Shown here one piece after another: positions 27,818-35,923 of a stretch of 64,000 nt of DNA (the stretch's first letter is position 1; each line of letters begins with the position of its first letter). The stretch is from Chryseobacterium sp. (GTDB taxonomy: Bacteria; Bacteroidota; Bacteroidia; Flavobacteriales; Weeksellaceae): NCBI RefSeq assembly GCF_008014695.1, contig NZ_VOXE01000004.1, forward strand, positions 186,001 through 250,000. Reading direction: 5' to 3'. The notes below the pieces were generated by a model that was not told where the DNA came from, searched no databases, and was given only the letters and a program-made list of their open reading frames with translations. The position numbers and the translations under genes are program-made.

Positions 27818-28789
27818 TTATGCAGCTTCAATATTTTTATCTGAGGCTTGTTCAGATGACTGAATAACATGCTCTCTTTTCTCCTGTTCATCAAGAATTT
27901 TAGAAAGATGTGGCTTAATTACTTCATTCAGGTCTTCCACAGTAATTAAATTGGCGGCAGGATTGTCTGATAACATTTTCCATGGCTTTTTACCACCCCA
28001 TTTATAATCACCGAAAACAATAACGGGCGTTCCGTTGGCCTTTAAGGTCGCACCTCCGTCGTTCAAAATCCACGTATCTGCGAAATTGTACATCCATTTT
28101 GCGTCGTTCATTAAAAGGCGCAGGCATGAATGAGAAGCGGGAAAACCGGGAAGGTCATACTGATGCCATCCGATTCCAAGCGTATTGTGAATGTTGACGT
28201 TATAGGGCAGTTTCCACTCGCTGTCGACTGTAGAAATCGCAAGTTCCTTTTTCCAGTTTACAAACATAAGGCCGCGCTTTGTTTGCGCCGCTTTTTTGCC
28301 CATACTTGTAGGACCCCATTTCAGGAGTTCTCCGTTCTGATATACCGCATAAGCCTGGATGGGATAAGAAAAAATCACAAATTTATTCACCTTATCCAGC
28401 ATTTCCATTTTCCTGGGAAATGGACTGTATAGCATTAATGTCGGGTCAAATTTATCGGGGATCACTAAAGTATCAGCTCTCCAGCGGTTTTTCTGGTCAA
28501 GACGGTTAAGAGCAAGGATTATATACTGCTCTTCTTCGGAATATTTTTTTGTAAACTCCCCCATCAAAGAATCCTTTTTATTTTTCGGGAAGATTAATGA
28601 TGTATATTGAATTTGAGTGGCCTTCAGGGAATCCTCAATTGCCTTTTGCTTTTGATTATTCTGTTCCTTAGTAAGCACTTTATTTTCAGGGGAAATCTCT
28701 TTAACTGCTTCTTTTGTACATTGCATGAGCACACCAGAAAGCGTACCCATGAATAAGAAAAACAGAATTCTTTTTGTTGTAATCTTCAT
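27818..28789 (-). CDS. L,D-transpeptidase lipoprotein (YkuD family)
   Basis: A 323-residue protein. The N-terminal signal ends in a lipobox-like LMQCT, so Cys24 is probably lipidated. The YkuD catalytic region lies at about 120-260, with WHQYDLPG followed by SHSCLRLL, where Cys222 is the likely nucleophile. These enzymes make or edit peptidoglycan cross-links, or anchor proteins, in the periplasm. The usual SxGCxR motif is altered to SHSCLR, as in many Bacteroidetes homologues. It is a single gene on the minus strand that ends 4 bp from the convergent membrane-protein gene. Confidence 0.88.
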   Translation of the reverse strand: MKITTKRILFFLFMGTLSGVLMQCTKEAVKEISPENKVLTKEQNNQKQKAIEDSLKATQIQYTSLIFPKNKKDSLMGEFTKKYSEEEQYIILALNRLDQKNRWRADTLVIPDKFDPTLMLYSPFPRKMEMLDKVNKFVIFSYPIQAYAVYQNGELLKWGPTSMGKKAAQTKRGLMFVNWKKELAISTVDSEWKLPYNVNIHNTLGIGWHQYDLPGFPASHSCLRLLMNDAKWMYNFADTWILNDGGATLKANGTPVIVFGDYKWGGKKPWKMLSDNPAANLITVEDLNEVIKPHLSKILDEQEKREHVIQSSEQASDKNIEAA

Positions 28790-28935
28790 ATATCCTTTCC
28801 CTACTCAGTTTCAAGAATGATACCAAATATCAGTGTTTACAAGGAATTAACTTGAAATCTTTGAATTATTAGATGGCTTCATCTATGCAAAGTGAAATCT
28901 TGTGTGTTGATTACCAAAATGTAAATAATATAAAT

Positions 28936-28959
28936 AAAAAAGCCCCTGAATGGGGCTTG
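28936..28959 (-). terminator. Terminator after tRNA-Asp
   Basis: On the minus strand AAGCCCC-ATTCA-GGGGCTT is followed by a T run, immediately after the second tRNA-Asp. Confidence 0.75.
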
Positions 28960-29033
28960 CGATCCGGACGGGACTCGAACCCGCGACCTCCGCCGTGACA
29001 GGGCGGCATTCTAACCAGCTGAACTACCGGATC
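28960..29033 (-). tRNA. tRNA-Asp (GTC), copy 2
   Basis: A 74-nt cloverleaf read on the minus strand: acceptor GATCCGG/CCGGATC, D-arm with AGTTCAGCTGGTTAGA, anticodon loop CTGTCAC (GTC, Asp), T-arm GGGTTCGAGTCCC, discriminator G. CCA is not encoded. It is identical to the copy at 29119-29192. Confidence 0.96.
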
Positions 29034-29118
29034 AATTTTTTAAAAGTACTGACAAAACTTTAATGATTTCATGTGGCTCAATCAAACAAAATAATAAGAT
29101 TGTGCCAAGCAATATATG

Positions 29119-29192
29119 CGATCCGGACGGGACTCGAACCCGCGACCTCCGCCGTGACAGGGCGGCATTCTAACCAGCTGAACTACCGGATC
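29119..29192 (-). tRNA. tRNA-Asp (GTC), copy 1
   Basis: Same sequence and fold as the copy 86 bp downstream; anticodon GTC. It is the first of a tandem pair, probably transcribed together, since the only terminator lies after the second copy. Confidence 0.96.
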
Positions 29193-29318
29193 AATACGTT
29201 TTAAAGAGCTTGTTTCTTTTGATGAGTGCAAAAATACAACTTTCCGGCCATCTACAAAACCTTTTGACAAAAAAAATGCTTTCTTTTATAGAAAGCACTC
29301 AGTTTCAAGAGGAATTTT

Positions 29319-29636
29319 TTATAAATGTGCCGATAATTTTTCAGCAATCACTTCTTTTGAAGCAACACCTACTATTTTATCCACCACTTCTCCGTTTTTA
29401 AAGATCAAAACGGTAGGAATATTTCTGATTCCGTAATCTACCGAAACCTGTTGGTTATTATCTACATCTACTTTACCTACAACTGCTCTTCCTTCAAAGT
29501 CATTGGCTACCTCTTCGATGATTGGCCCCAACATTCTGCAAGGTCCGCACCATACTGCCCAAAAATCCACCAATACCGGTTTATCTGATCTTAATACAGT
29601 CTGTTCGAAAGACTGATCTGTTATTTCTAAAGCCAT
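29319..29636 (-). CDS. trxA: Thioredoxin
   Basis: A 105-residue cytoplasmic disulfide reductase with the active site WCGPC (Cys30/Cys33) in FWAVWCGPCRML, followed by the cis-Pro region NIPTVLIF. Length and fold are typical. It reduces protein disulfides using electrons from thioredoxin reductase. Its own TATTTTTG promoter box lies at 29678-29685. Confidence 0.96.
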   Translation of the reverse strand: MALEITDQSFEQTVLRSDKPVLVDFWAVWCGPCRMLGPIIEEVANDFEGRAVVGKVDVDNNQQVSVDYGIRNIPTVLIFKNGEVVDKIVGVASKEVIAEKLSAHL

Positions 29637-29677
29637 TTTTTTATATTTTTTAAATTACTGTTACTAAATTTCTTCCG

Positions 29678-29685
29678 CAAAAATA
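29678..29685 (-). promoter_or_regulatory. trxA -7 box
   Basis: TATTTTTG on the minus strand, about 40 bp before the trxA ATG. Confidence 0.5.
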
Positions 29686-29713
29686 CAATATTTAAGCCAA
29701 AGGAAAGCCCAAA

Positions 29714-30889
29714 TTATCTATGCTGAATATTTGTTTTGTCTATTTCAAAGCTTTCCGAAATCTCTTTAAGCGCATCCGTAAGCGCATCAATCTCTGCTTT
29801 CGTGGTCAGATGGCTAAAGGAAACCCGAAGTGGTGTGCAGTTTTCCATTTCCTCTTCTTCCAAGAGCATCATCATGACCATTGAAGGTTTTGAAGCACCG
29901 GAAGAACACGCACTTCCCTGCGAAACTGCGATTCCCTTCATATCCAGTTTCAAACCAATCATCGGGTCTTTAAAAGGAAGCAAAACACTCAAGACGGTGT
30001 AAAGGCTGTTTTCTTTTTCGGCGCTTCTGCCGTTGAATTTTACGCCCGGTATTGCATTCCGCAAATTTCCAATGGTATAGTCTTTTATCTCCTGAATCTG
30101 GGCCGAATATTCTGCCATATGGTCTACTGCAAGTTCCAGGGCTTTACCCAAGCCCACAATTCCGCAGACATTTTCAGTTCCCGCTCTGAGGCTCCTTTCC
30201 TGGGGCCCACCTGTAATGATACCTTTCAAACCCGAAGATTTTCTGATGAAAGCAAAACCGCTGCCTTTCGGACCGTGGAATTTATGTGCACTGCACGAAG
30301 CAAAATCAACCGGAATATCGGAAAAATCCAGATCAACATGAGCAACCGTCTGCACGGTGTCTGAATGGAAAAGCGCTTTGTTTTCGTGACAGATTTCGGC
30401 AACCTTTTTTATATCGAGAAGGTTTCCGGTTTCGTTGTTAGCATGCATGAGCGAAACCAGCGTTTTCTTGTCCGAATCCTTAAGCAAGGTCTCCAGTTGC
30501 GCAAGATCGAAATCGCCTTTCTTATCAGGCTTAAGATAAATCACCTCCACATTTCTGCGTTTCTTCATGTCCAGAACCGTTTCGGCGACACATTTGTGTT
30601 CCATCGGCGAAGTAATGATTCTTTCCACACCCAGATGGTTCACACATGATTGAATGATCATGTTGTTGGATTCGGTTCCGCAGGAAGTAAATGTAATTTC
30701 AGCGGGCGAAACCTTAAGACATTCTGCAATCTGCCTTCTTACGTTTTCGATGAGAATTTTCGCCTCCTGACCAAAGCTATGTGTAGAAGAAGGATTTCCG
30801 AAGGTAATTTTCATCACCTTTACCATCGCATCGATTACTTCATCAGAAAGCGGTGTGGTAGCGGCATTATCCAGATATATTTTATCCAT
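29714..30889 (-). CDS. Cysteine desulfurase (NifS/IscS family)
   Basis: A 391-residue PLP enzyme that takes sulfur from cysteine as a protein persulfide for Fe-S clusters or tRNA thiolation. The N-terminus YLDNAATTPL, the PLP lysine in SAHKFHGPKG near residue 200 and the catalytic-cysteine loop QGSACSSGASKPS near 326 are all present. The loop and length are closer to the NifS/IscS group than to SufS. It is on the same strand as, and 38 bp downstream of, the HAD gene, so it may share its transcript. No isc scaffold genes are visible nearby. Confidence 0.92.
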   Translation of the reverse strand: MDKIYLDNAATTPLSDEVIDAMVKVMKITFGNPSSTHSFGQEAKILIENVRRQIAECLKVSPAEITFTSCGTESNNMIIQSCVNHLGVERIITSPMEHKCVAETVLDMKKRRNVEVIYLKPDKKGDFDLAQLETLLKDSDKKTLVSLMHANNETGNLLDIKKVAEICHENKALFHSDTVQTVAHVDLDFSDIPVDFASCSAHKFHGPKGSGFAFIRKSSGLKGIITGGPQERSLRAGTENVCGIVGLGKALELAVDHMAEYSAQIQEIKDYTIGNLRNAIPGVKFNGRSAEKENSLYTVLSVLLPFKDPMIGLKLDMKGIAVSQGSACSSGASKPSMVMMMLLEEEEMENCTPLRVSFSHLTTKAEIDALTDALKEISESFEIDKTNIQHR

Positions 30890-30927
30890 TTTAGTTGGAG
30901 ATTTTTAAGATTTTTAAAAGGGTAAAA

Positions 30928-31515
30928 TTAGTGAAAAAATTCAAAATGGCTTTCGTTGGCCCAGTCCATCATTTCACGGTCACCGGAAGTGTCTCCAAAG
31001 GCAATGGTCTTGTCGAATTTTTTATCTGAAATCGCCTCTTTGATGCGGTTGAGCTTCTCGGCTCCGTTACAGTTCTTACCGATGAAATTTCCGGTAAAAA
31101 TCCCATTAATGAATTCGGCTTTTGTCGCGATAAGATGCATGCCGAGTTTTTCGGCGAAAGGCTGCACCCAAATGTCTAGAGATGCGGAAACAATATAACT
31201 TTCGGTTTGGCTGCGGTCTATATTTTCAATGAATTCCAAAGCGTTTCCGCGGATGATGGAAGGATAGCTCTTTTCAAAAAACTCGCGGGATTTTTTCTCG
31301 ATTTTACTTTTGCTTTCCCCTTTTAAAACGGAAGAAATAAAACTTTTCTTTACTTTTTCGGCGCTGGCAAGTCTGAGCTTCAGCAGAATAAAAAGCGGAA
31401 TATGTTTTGCAAACTGCAGATAGAATTTCGGGGCATCATAAAACTTAAGGAACCGAAACATCGTGTCGCTGTAGGTAAGGGTGCCGTCGAAATCAAAAAA
31501 ATATGCTTTTTTCAT
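30928..31515 (-). CDS. HAD-IB family phosphatase
   Basis: A 195-residue HAD hydrolase with motif I DFDGTLTYSD (nucleophile Asp8, acid Asp10), motif II Ser in YIVSASLD near 110, and motif III/IV with GDTSGDREMMDWA near 170. It belongs to the phosphoserine-phosphatase-like subgroup. It directly follows the DprE2-like gene. In actinobacteria the polyprenyl-phospho-ribose 5-phosphate intermediate must be dephosphorylated before epimerisation, and this protein is a natural candidate for that step here. That is inference from position. Confidence 0.85.
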   Translation of the reverse strand: MKKAYFFDFDGTLTYSDTMFRFLKFYDAPKFYLQFAKHIPLFILLKLRLASAEKVKKSFISSVLKGESKSKIEKKSREFFEKSYPSIIRGNALEFIENIDRSQTESYIVSASLDIWVQPFAEKLGMHLIATKAEFINGIFTGNFIGKNCNGAEKLNRIKEAISDKKFDKTIAFGDTSGDREMMDWANESHFEFFH

Positions 31516-31530
31516 CTGAAGAGTGCGTTC

Positions 31531-32256
31531 TTAAAGTTTCAATTTTTTAAAAATAAATTCCGGAATATTTCTGATGATCAGCATAATGAGTTCCCAAACA
31601 GGTAAAACATATGCGACATTTTTTCTTTTTTTATAGGCTTTGTAAATATGAGCAGCGGCTTCTTTTGCAGTGGCCGTCAGATGCGGGTTCAGGGGCAGGC
31701 CTTCTGTCATTTTGGTGGCCATAAATCCGGGTTTCACGGTAAGAACATGTACTTTATTGTCGAACAGATAATTTCTGAGGCCGCTCAAATAGGCGGTTAA
31801 TCCTGCTTTTGCGCTGCCGTAAATGAAATTGCTCTGCCTTCCTCTTTCACCAGCGACCGAAGATAAAACAATGAGCGTTCCGGAACGTTTTCTTTCCATT
31901 TTTTCTGCAAAATAATTCAGTACAGGAATGAGTTTCGCATAGTTGATGCTGATGATCTTTTCAGTATTCTTACTGTCGTAAAGCGATTCTTCGGTACTTT
32001 CGCCGAGATGGCCTATTGCACAAAAAACCAGGTCCGAATTGATGTCCTCGAACCGGCTCCAGTCTATTTCTTTTGTCAGATCCAGGTCAACGACTTCGGC
32101 CTGCTGCACATATTTCACCTGAATGTGTTTCACAAACTTTTCTGAGGTTTCCGCATGGGAAGTGAAGAGATAAATTTTTGAAAATTTTTCTCCTTCCTTC
32201 AATGCTTTTTCTACAAATTCCTGCGCAACCTCGGAGTTGCTTCCCAATACGATCAT
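31531..32256 (-). CDS. SDR oxidoreductase, DprE2-like
   Basis: A 241-residue short-chain dehydrogenase: nucleotide-binding start VLGSNSEVAQEF, Ser in VLSSVAGERGR near 130 and YGSAKAG (catalytic Tyr/Lys) near 143-147. It resembles decaprenylphospho-2-keto-erythro-pentose reductase (DprE2), which with DprE1 epimerises polyprenyl-phospho-ribose to polyprenyl-phospho-arabinose. The neighbouring DprE1-like and UbiA-type genes strongly support this. The C-terminal hydrophobic segment (VWELIMLIIRNIPEFIF) suggests membrane contact. Confidence 0.82.
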   Translation of the reverse strand: MIVLGSNSEVAQEFVEKALKEGEKFSKIYLFTSHAETSEKFVKHIQVKYVQQAEVVDLDLTKEIDWSRFEDINSDLVFCAIGHLGESTEESLYDSKNTEKIISINYAKLIPVLNYFAEKMERKRSGTLIVLSSVAGERGRQSNFIYGSAKAGLTAYLSGLRNYLFDNKVHVLTVKPGFMATKMTEGLPLNPHLTATAKEAAAHIYKAYKKRKNVAYVLPVWELIMLIIRNIPEFIFKKLKL

Positions 32257-32301
32257 ACAAAATGATTAATGACGAATGACCACGGATCATTCATCGGAAA
32301 A

Positions 32302-33621
32302 TTAACTGTTACTGATGATTCTTTTGTGCTGAAGTGAAACAAATTTCGGATTCTGAACGTTTTTGAGATAATCGGTGAGGCTTGATTTACTCATGCTGTC
32401 TTTGGCAAGATAAATCCGTCCACCGTAATCCTCAACAATCTCATCCAGTCGGGAGACGAGTTTTTTTAATTTCGGATTCACTTTAAAATCCAGCGCCAAG
32501 GTATACCCTTCGATCGGAAAGGAGTTGTAAGCTTCCGGATTATTTTTCCCGAAAAGCTTGAGCACTGCCAGAAAAGATCCGTTTCCGCTGTCGGCAATGG
32601 TTTCCAGAATCTTCTTTAAACCTTCTTTTCCATTTTCCTTCGGTATCACGAACTGATACTGAATAAAACCATTCTTACCGTACATTCGGTTCCAGTCGTT
32701 CACGATATCCAGCGGATAAAAAAACGTTTCGTAGTTTACGTAATCTGCAACTTTATTTTTACGGTGGTGATTGAAATACAGAAAATTAAAAAATTTTACG
32801 GTGATATTATTCAAAATAAAACCAGGCAGATAGAACGGAACCGACGGTGTTGATTTTTCTTTCAGCCTTAACGGATTTTCCTGAAGTTTTGGTGGCAACT
32901 GATGACGGAATGCATGTTCACCCCTCATCATAACACTTCTACCGAGGTTTTTGCCTTTCTGAAGACAGTCGATCCAGGCTACATTATACGTCCAGCTTTC
33001 ACTTTCGTCAAAAAGTCTGAAAATCTCATCAATATTTTCTGCTTTGATGATTTCCTGACGGATATAAGCCGTTTCAATGTTTTTGAGTTTGAATTTCGCT
33101 GAGAGGATGATTCCCGTCAGGCCCATTCCACCGACGGTTGCCCAGAATTTTTCTGAATTTTCTGTTCGGGAACACGTAATAACTTCCCCATTTTCATTCA
33201 GAAGTGAAAATTCTAAAACGGATTCAGAGAAACAACCTTCGGAATGATGGTTTTTGCCGTGAACATCAGCTGCAATGGCACCTCCTAAGGTAATGAATTT
33301 CGTTCCCGGTGTCACGAAAAGAAAATAACCCTGAGGAACACAGATTTCCAGAATTTCTGAAAGAAGCACACCAGATTCACATTCAATGATGCCGTTTAAA
33401 CGGTCGAAACTGATGAATTTGTTAAGCCTGATTGTTGAAAAAATATGTTCACCGAGCGCTGCATCACCGTAACACCGACCGTTACCGCGGGCAATGACCT
33501 CGTTATTGTTTTTAATAAATTCCCGGATACGAGATAACGAATCCATCGATCTGACCTCCTTCTCTACCACCGGAAAATTTCCCCAATTCGCTATTTTTCT
33601 GATAAAATTTGGCTTCATCAT
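32302..33621 (-). CDS. FAD-dependent oxidase, DprE1-like
   Basis: A 439-residue vanillyl-alcohol-oxidase-family flavoprotein. The FAD-binding stretch ARGNGRCYGDAAL near 44-56 and GTKFITLGGAIAADVHGKNHH near 107-127 match DprE1, the enzyme that oxidises the 2'-OH of decaprenylphosphoryl-ribose. The ATG overlaps the stop of the UbiA-like gene by 4 bp, and the DprE2-like partner follows after about 45 bp. It probably acts at the cytoplasmic face of the membrane. The product would be a lipid-linked pentofuranose donor; the final sugar is not proven. Confidence 0.85.
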   Translation of the reverse strand: MMKPNFIRKIANWGNFPVVEKEVRSMDSLSRIREFIKNNNEVIARGNGRCYGDAALGEHIFSTIRLNKFISFDRLNGIIECESGVLLSEILEICVPQGYFLFVTPGTKFITLGGAIAADVHGKNHHSEGCFSESVLEFSLLNENGEVITCSRTENSEKFWATVGGMGLTGIILSAKFKLKNIETAYIRQEIIKAENIDEIFRLFDESESWTYNVAWIDCLQKGKNLGRSVMMRGEHAFRHQLPPKLQENPLRLKEKSTPSVPFYLPGFILNNITVKFFNFLYFNHHRKNKVADYVNYETFFYPLDIVNDWNRMYGKNGFIQYQFVIPKENGKEGLKKILETIADSGNGSFLAVLKLFGKNNPEAYNSFPIEGYTLALDFKVNPKLKKLVSRLDEIVEDYGGRIYLAKDSMSKSSLTDYLKNVQNPKFVSLQHKRIISNS

Positions 33622-34502
33622 TTAAAATAGATTTGGAGTAAAAAAACGACGAGCCACAAGAGCAGCGTAATTTGAATATAGTGATCGCGGTAAAGTATTT
33701 TGGTGGGTGATTCGGTCCTGTTGTAAACCAATGTCTGCTGAAGGTATCTTAGAAAAGCATAGACCACAAAAATTACGGTATAAAATATCGTGGGATGGAA
33801 GCGCTGCTGAACTTCAGGCGACAGGGTAAACATAAGATAACAGACAATTGCCAAAGTACAGCTGATCGACAGGGCAATATCTGCAAACTGAACATTGTAA
33901 CCGTCCAGCGCTTTTCTCGTTCTTCCGGTAACCTGAGCATTGATGAGTTCTCCCCTTCTTTTCCCGATCGCCAGAACCAGCGCCAGAACAAAGGTCAGCA
34001 GAATGGCCCACTGAGAAACCAGAATTCCGGTAATCGCTCCACCTGCCAATACCCGCAGCACAAAACCTGATGCAATAATGAAAACATCGATAATGGCTAC
34101 ATGTTTCAGCTTAAAAGTATAAGCAATGTTCATTAAAAAATAAAAGGCGATTACTGAACTGAATTCCAAAACATTCTGGTGAAAGTAGGCTGAACTGAAA
34201 TAGATGAGCATGAGAACGGCTGCAACACATGCCGTAAAAATTGCCGCTGCAGTTTTCTTTGAAACGGAGCCACTCGCAAGCGGCCTTTTTCTTTTTTCGG
34301 GGTGTTTGCGGTCAGACTCAATATCCGAATAATCATTGATGATATACACGGAACTTGCGGCCAGGCAAAAAATCACAAAAGCAAATAAACTTTTGATCAA
34401 TAAACCGGTGTTGGTAACGTTTCCAGAGAAAAATAAAGGCAAAAAAACAAAAAAGTTCTTTACCCACTGTTCCACCCGCAGGAGTTTTAAGTATTTCAGC
34501 AT
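33618..34502 (-). CDS. UbiA-family prenyltransferase (polyprenyl-phosphate phosphoribosyltransferase-like)
   Basis: A 294-residue integral membrane protein with about eight or nine hydrophobic segments. The first Asp-rich motif is NDYSDIESDRKHP near 57-69 and the second region lies near 180-195 (IGKRRGELIN). The NDxxDxxxDRxHPxKxxRP pattern is that of Rv3806c-type enzymes, which transfer phosphoribose from PRPP to polyprenyl phosphate. Overlap with the DprE1-like gene fixes it as step one of the same pathway. It heads the operon. Confidence 0.87.
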   Translation of the reverse strand: MLKYLKLLRVEQWVKNFFVFLPLFFSGNVTNTGLLIKSLFAFVIFCLAASSVYIINDYSDIESDRKHPEKRKRPLASGSVSKKTAAAIFTACVAAVLMLIYFSSAYFHQNVLEFSSVIAFYFLMNIAYTFKLKHVAIIDVFIIASGFVLRVLAGGAITGILVSQWAILLTFVLALVLAIGKRRGELINAQVTGRTRKALDGYNVQFADIALSISCTLAIVCYLMFTLSPEVQQRFHPTIFYTVIFVVYAFLRYLQQTLVYNRTESPTKILYRDHYIQITLLLWLVVFLLQIYFK

Positions 34503-34576
34503 TAATATTGAGGAGTGAAAAGCAAAAATACATATTTTTTACTTAAATTTTCCCTGATTTCCCAGTCTTTGAAATA

Positions 34577-34602
34577 AAAAAAACCGCCGAAGCGGTTTTT
34601 AA
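34577..34602 (-). terminator. Terminator after OmpA-like lipoprotein gene
   Basis: AAACCGC-TTCG-GCGGTTT on the minus strand with an extended T run, about 25 bp past the stop. Confidence 0.75.
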
Positions 34603-34624
34603 AAATATTGATGTGTATAATGGT

Positions 34625-35314
34625 TTACTGACCGTCCTGTGCATCCTTGATCATTTCTGCACCAGCGGTGATGGCAAATTCCACCCTTCTGTTCTCAGCT
34701 CTTCCAGCATCAGTGTCATTAGAAGCTACGGGTTCTTTTTCGCCCATCCCCATTGTAATCATTCTGCTTGAGGCAACGCCTTTTGAAATCAGGTAAGTTT
34801 TAACTGCAGCAGCTCTCCTGTCGGAAAGGGAAAGATTGTATTCATCTGTACCTTTGCTGTCGGTATGGCCATAAATGTTGATATCCGTGTCAGGATTGTT
34901 AATTAAAACCTGAGCAAGTTTATCAAGATTTGTTTTGGCGGTTTGAGTCAAATTTGAAGAATCGAATGCAAAGTTCACCATATTTTCTTTCATGGTTACT
35001 CGGATTCCTTCACCAACTCTTTCCACTTCAGCTCCAGGCAAAGTATTTTTAATTTCTTTGGCCTGTTTGTCCATCTTGTTTCCGATTACATTACCTACCA
35101 CACCTCCAAGGACACCGCCTAAAACGGCTCCAGCCGGCGCATTTTTACCTTTACCGATATTGTTTCCGAGTACACCACCCAGTACAGCTCCAGCTGCAGC
35201 ACCGATCACGGTTCCTTTCTGTTGGTTGTTTGCGTTCTGTACCGACTCACAGCCAGTAAAAAGCAATCCTGTTGATAAAAATAAGGCTGCTATATAAGTT
35301 TTATTGAATTTCAT
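34625..35314 (-). CDS. OmpA-family lipoprotein with glycine zipper
   Basis: A 229-residue protein. The signal ends in the lipobox LLFTGC (Cys22). Residues about 36-80 are two glycine-zipper stretches (GAAAGAVLGGVLG, GAVLGGVLGG). The C-terminal OmpA domain (about 110-220) has the peptidoglycan-binding signature NIYGHTDSKGTDEYN and LSDRRAAAVKTYL. It anchors the outer membrane to the cell wall (Pal/YiaD-like). It has its own terminator; the lipocalin gene lies just upstream on the same strand. Confidence 0.92.
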   Translation of the reverse strand: MKFNKTYIAALFLSTGLLFTGCESVQNANNQQKGTVIGAAAGAVLGGVLGNNIGKGKNAPAGAVLGGVLGGVVGNVIGNKMDKQAKEIKNTLPGAEVERVGEGIRVTMKENMVNFAFDSSNLTQTAKTNLDKLAQVLINNPDTDINIYGHTDSKGTDEYNLSLSDRRAAAVKTYLISKGVASSRMITMGMGEKEPVASNDTDAGRAENRRVEFAITAGAEMIKDAQDGQ

Positions 35315-35336
35315 CTTCTTAATTTTTTAATATTAA

Positions 35337-35816
35337 TTATTGTGCTGCTGTTCTCGCGAAGTTATAAACTACATTCACCATTTGTCCTTCGAAAGGAACA
35401 CTTTGCTGTAAACTGAACTGATCTGTAGACTGATTAAGCAAAGTCATCATATATCCATCCGGATTGGCTTTTGCCTTTGTTCCTTCTACAATTTTTTTGA
35501 ATAAAAATGTATTACCATCTTTTACCTCGAATTTCACGGGCTGGGTAAGACTCGGACAGTCTCCACCACCTTTCAGCGTATAAGCTCCCGAATAGTTATT
35601 CGGAATTAGTCTCCAGTGGCTTCCTACAAAACAGTTGACATCTGCACCTTCGTCAAAAGGCTTTATTTTATAACTCTTGTCATAATTTACACTTGTAATT
35701 TCCCAATCGCCTTTCATCTTTAAAAATTCGGCCCGGTTAGACTGTGCTGTTTTTGCAGTGGAACAGGAAACAGTTAAAGCAGCTCCTAAAATTCCTGTCA
35801 GTAATAAATTTTTCAT
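35337..35816 (-). CDS. Lipocalin-like lipoprotein
   Basis: About 159 residues from ATG 35816, which begins a clean lipoprotein signal (MKNLLLTGILGAALTVSC). The longer reading from 35876 only adds a non-signal lead. The mature part starts with LKMKGDWEITSVNYDKSY, the GxW-type first strand of lipocalin-like proteins. Beta strands follow and no catalytic motif is seen. Ligand unknown. It lies 22 bp before the OmpA-like gene, so the two are probably an outer-membrane/periplasm operon. Confidence 0.82.
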   Translation of the reverse strand: MKNLLLTGILGAALTVSCSTAKTAQSNRAEFLKMKGDWEITSVNYDKSYKIKPFDEGADVNCFVGSHWRLIPNNYSGAYTLKGGGDCPSLTQPVKFEVKDGNTFLFKKIVEGTKAKANPDGYMMTLLNQSTDQFSLQQSVPFEGQMVNVVYNFARTAAQ

Positions 35817-35876
35817 CGTAATAAAATTATTTAATTTGTTATGAACAAAAAACCGTGCCAAGATGAACTCAGACAC

Positions 35877-35905
35877 AAAAAAAGCCCGGATAAACCGGAC
35901 TTTCG
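35877..35905 (-). terminator. Terminator after subtilase gene
   Basis: AAAGTCCGG-TTTAT-CCGGGCTTT with a T run on the minus strand, 20 bp past the stop. Confidence 0.75.
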
Positions 35906-35923
35906 TGTATTCAAGTTAAAATT

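Noticed and set aside
28960-29192. tRNA-Asp pair as the attachment site of the defence island
   Set aside because: It lies about 11 kb away from the island edge, beyond ahcY and several core genes, with no integrase or repeat at the tRNA.
32257-32301. AATGATTAATGACGAATGA-like short repeats between the DprE1- and DprE2-like genes
   Set aside because: Simple degenerate repetition over about 40 bp. It does not form a convincing hairpin or terminator and the genes remain co-oriented.
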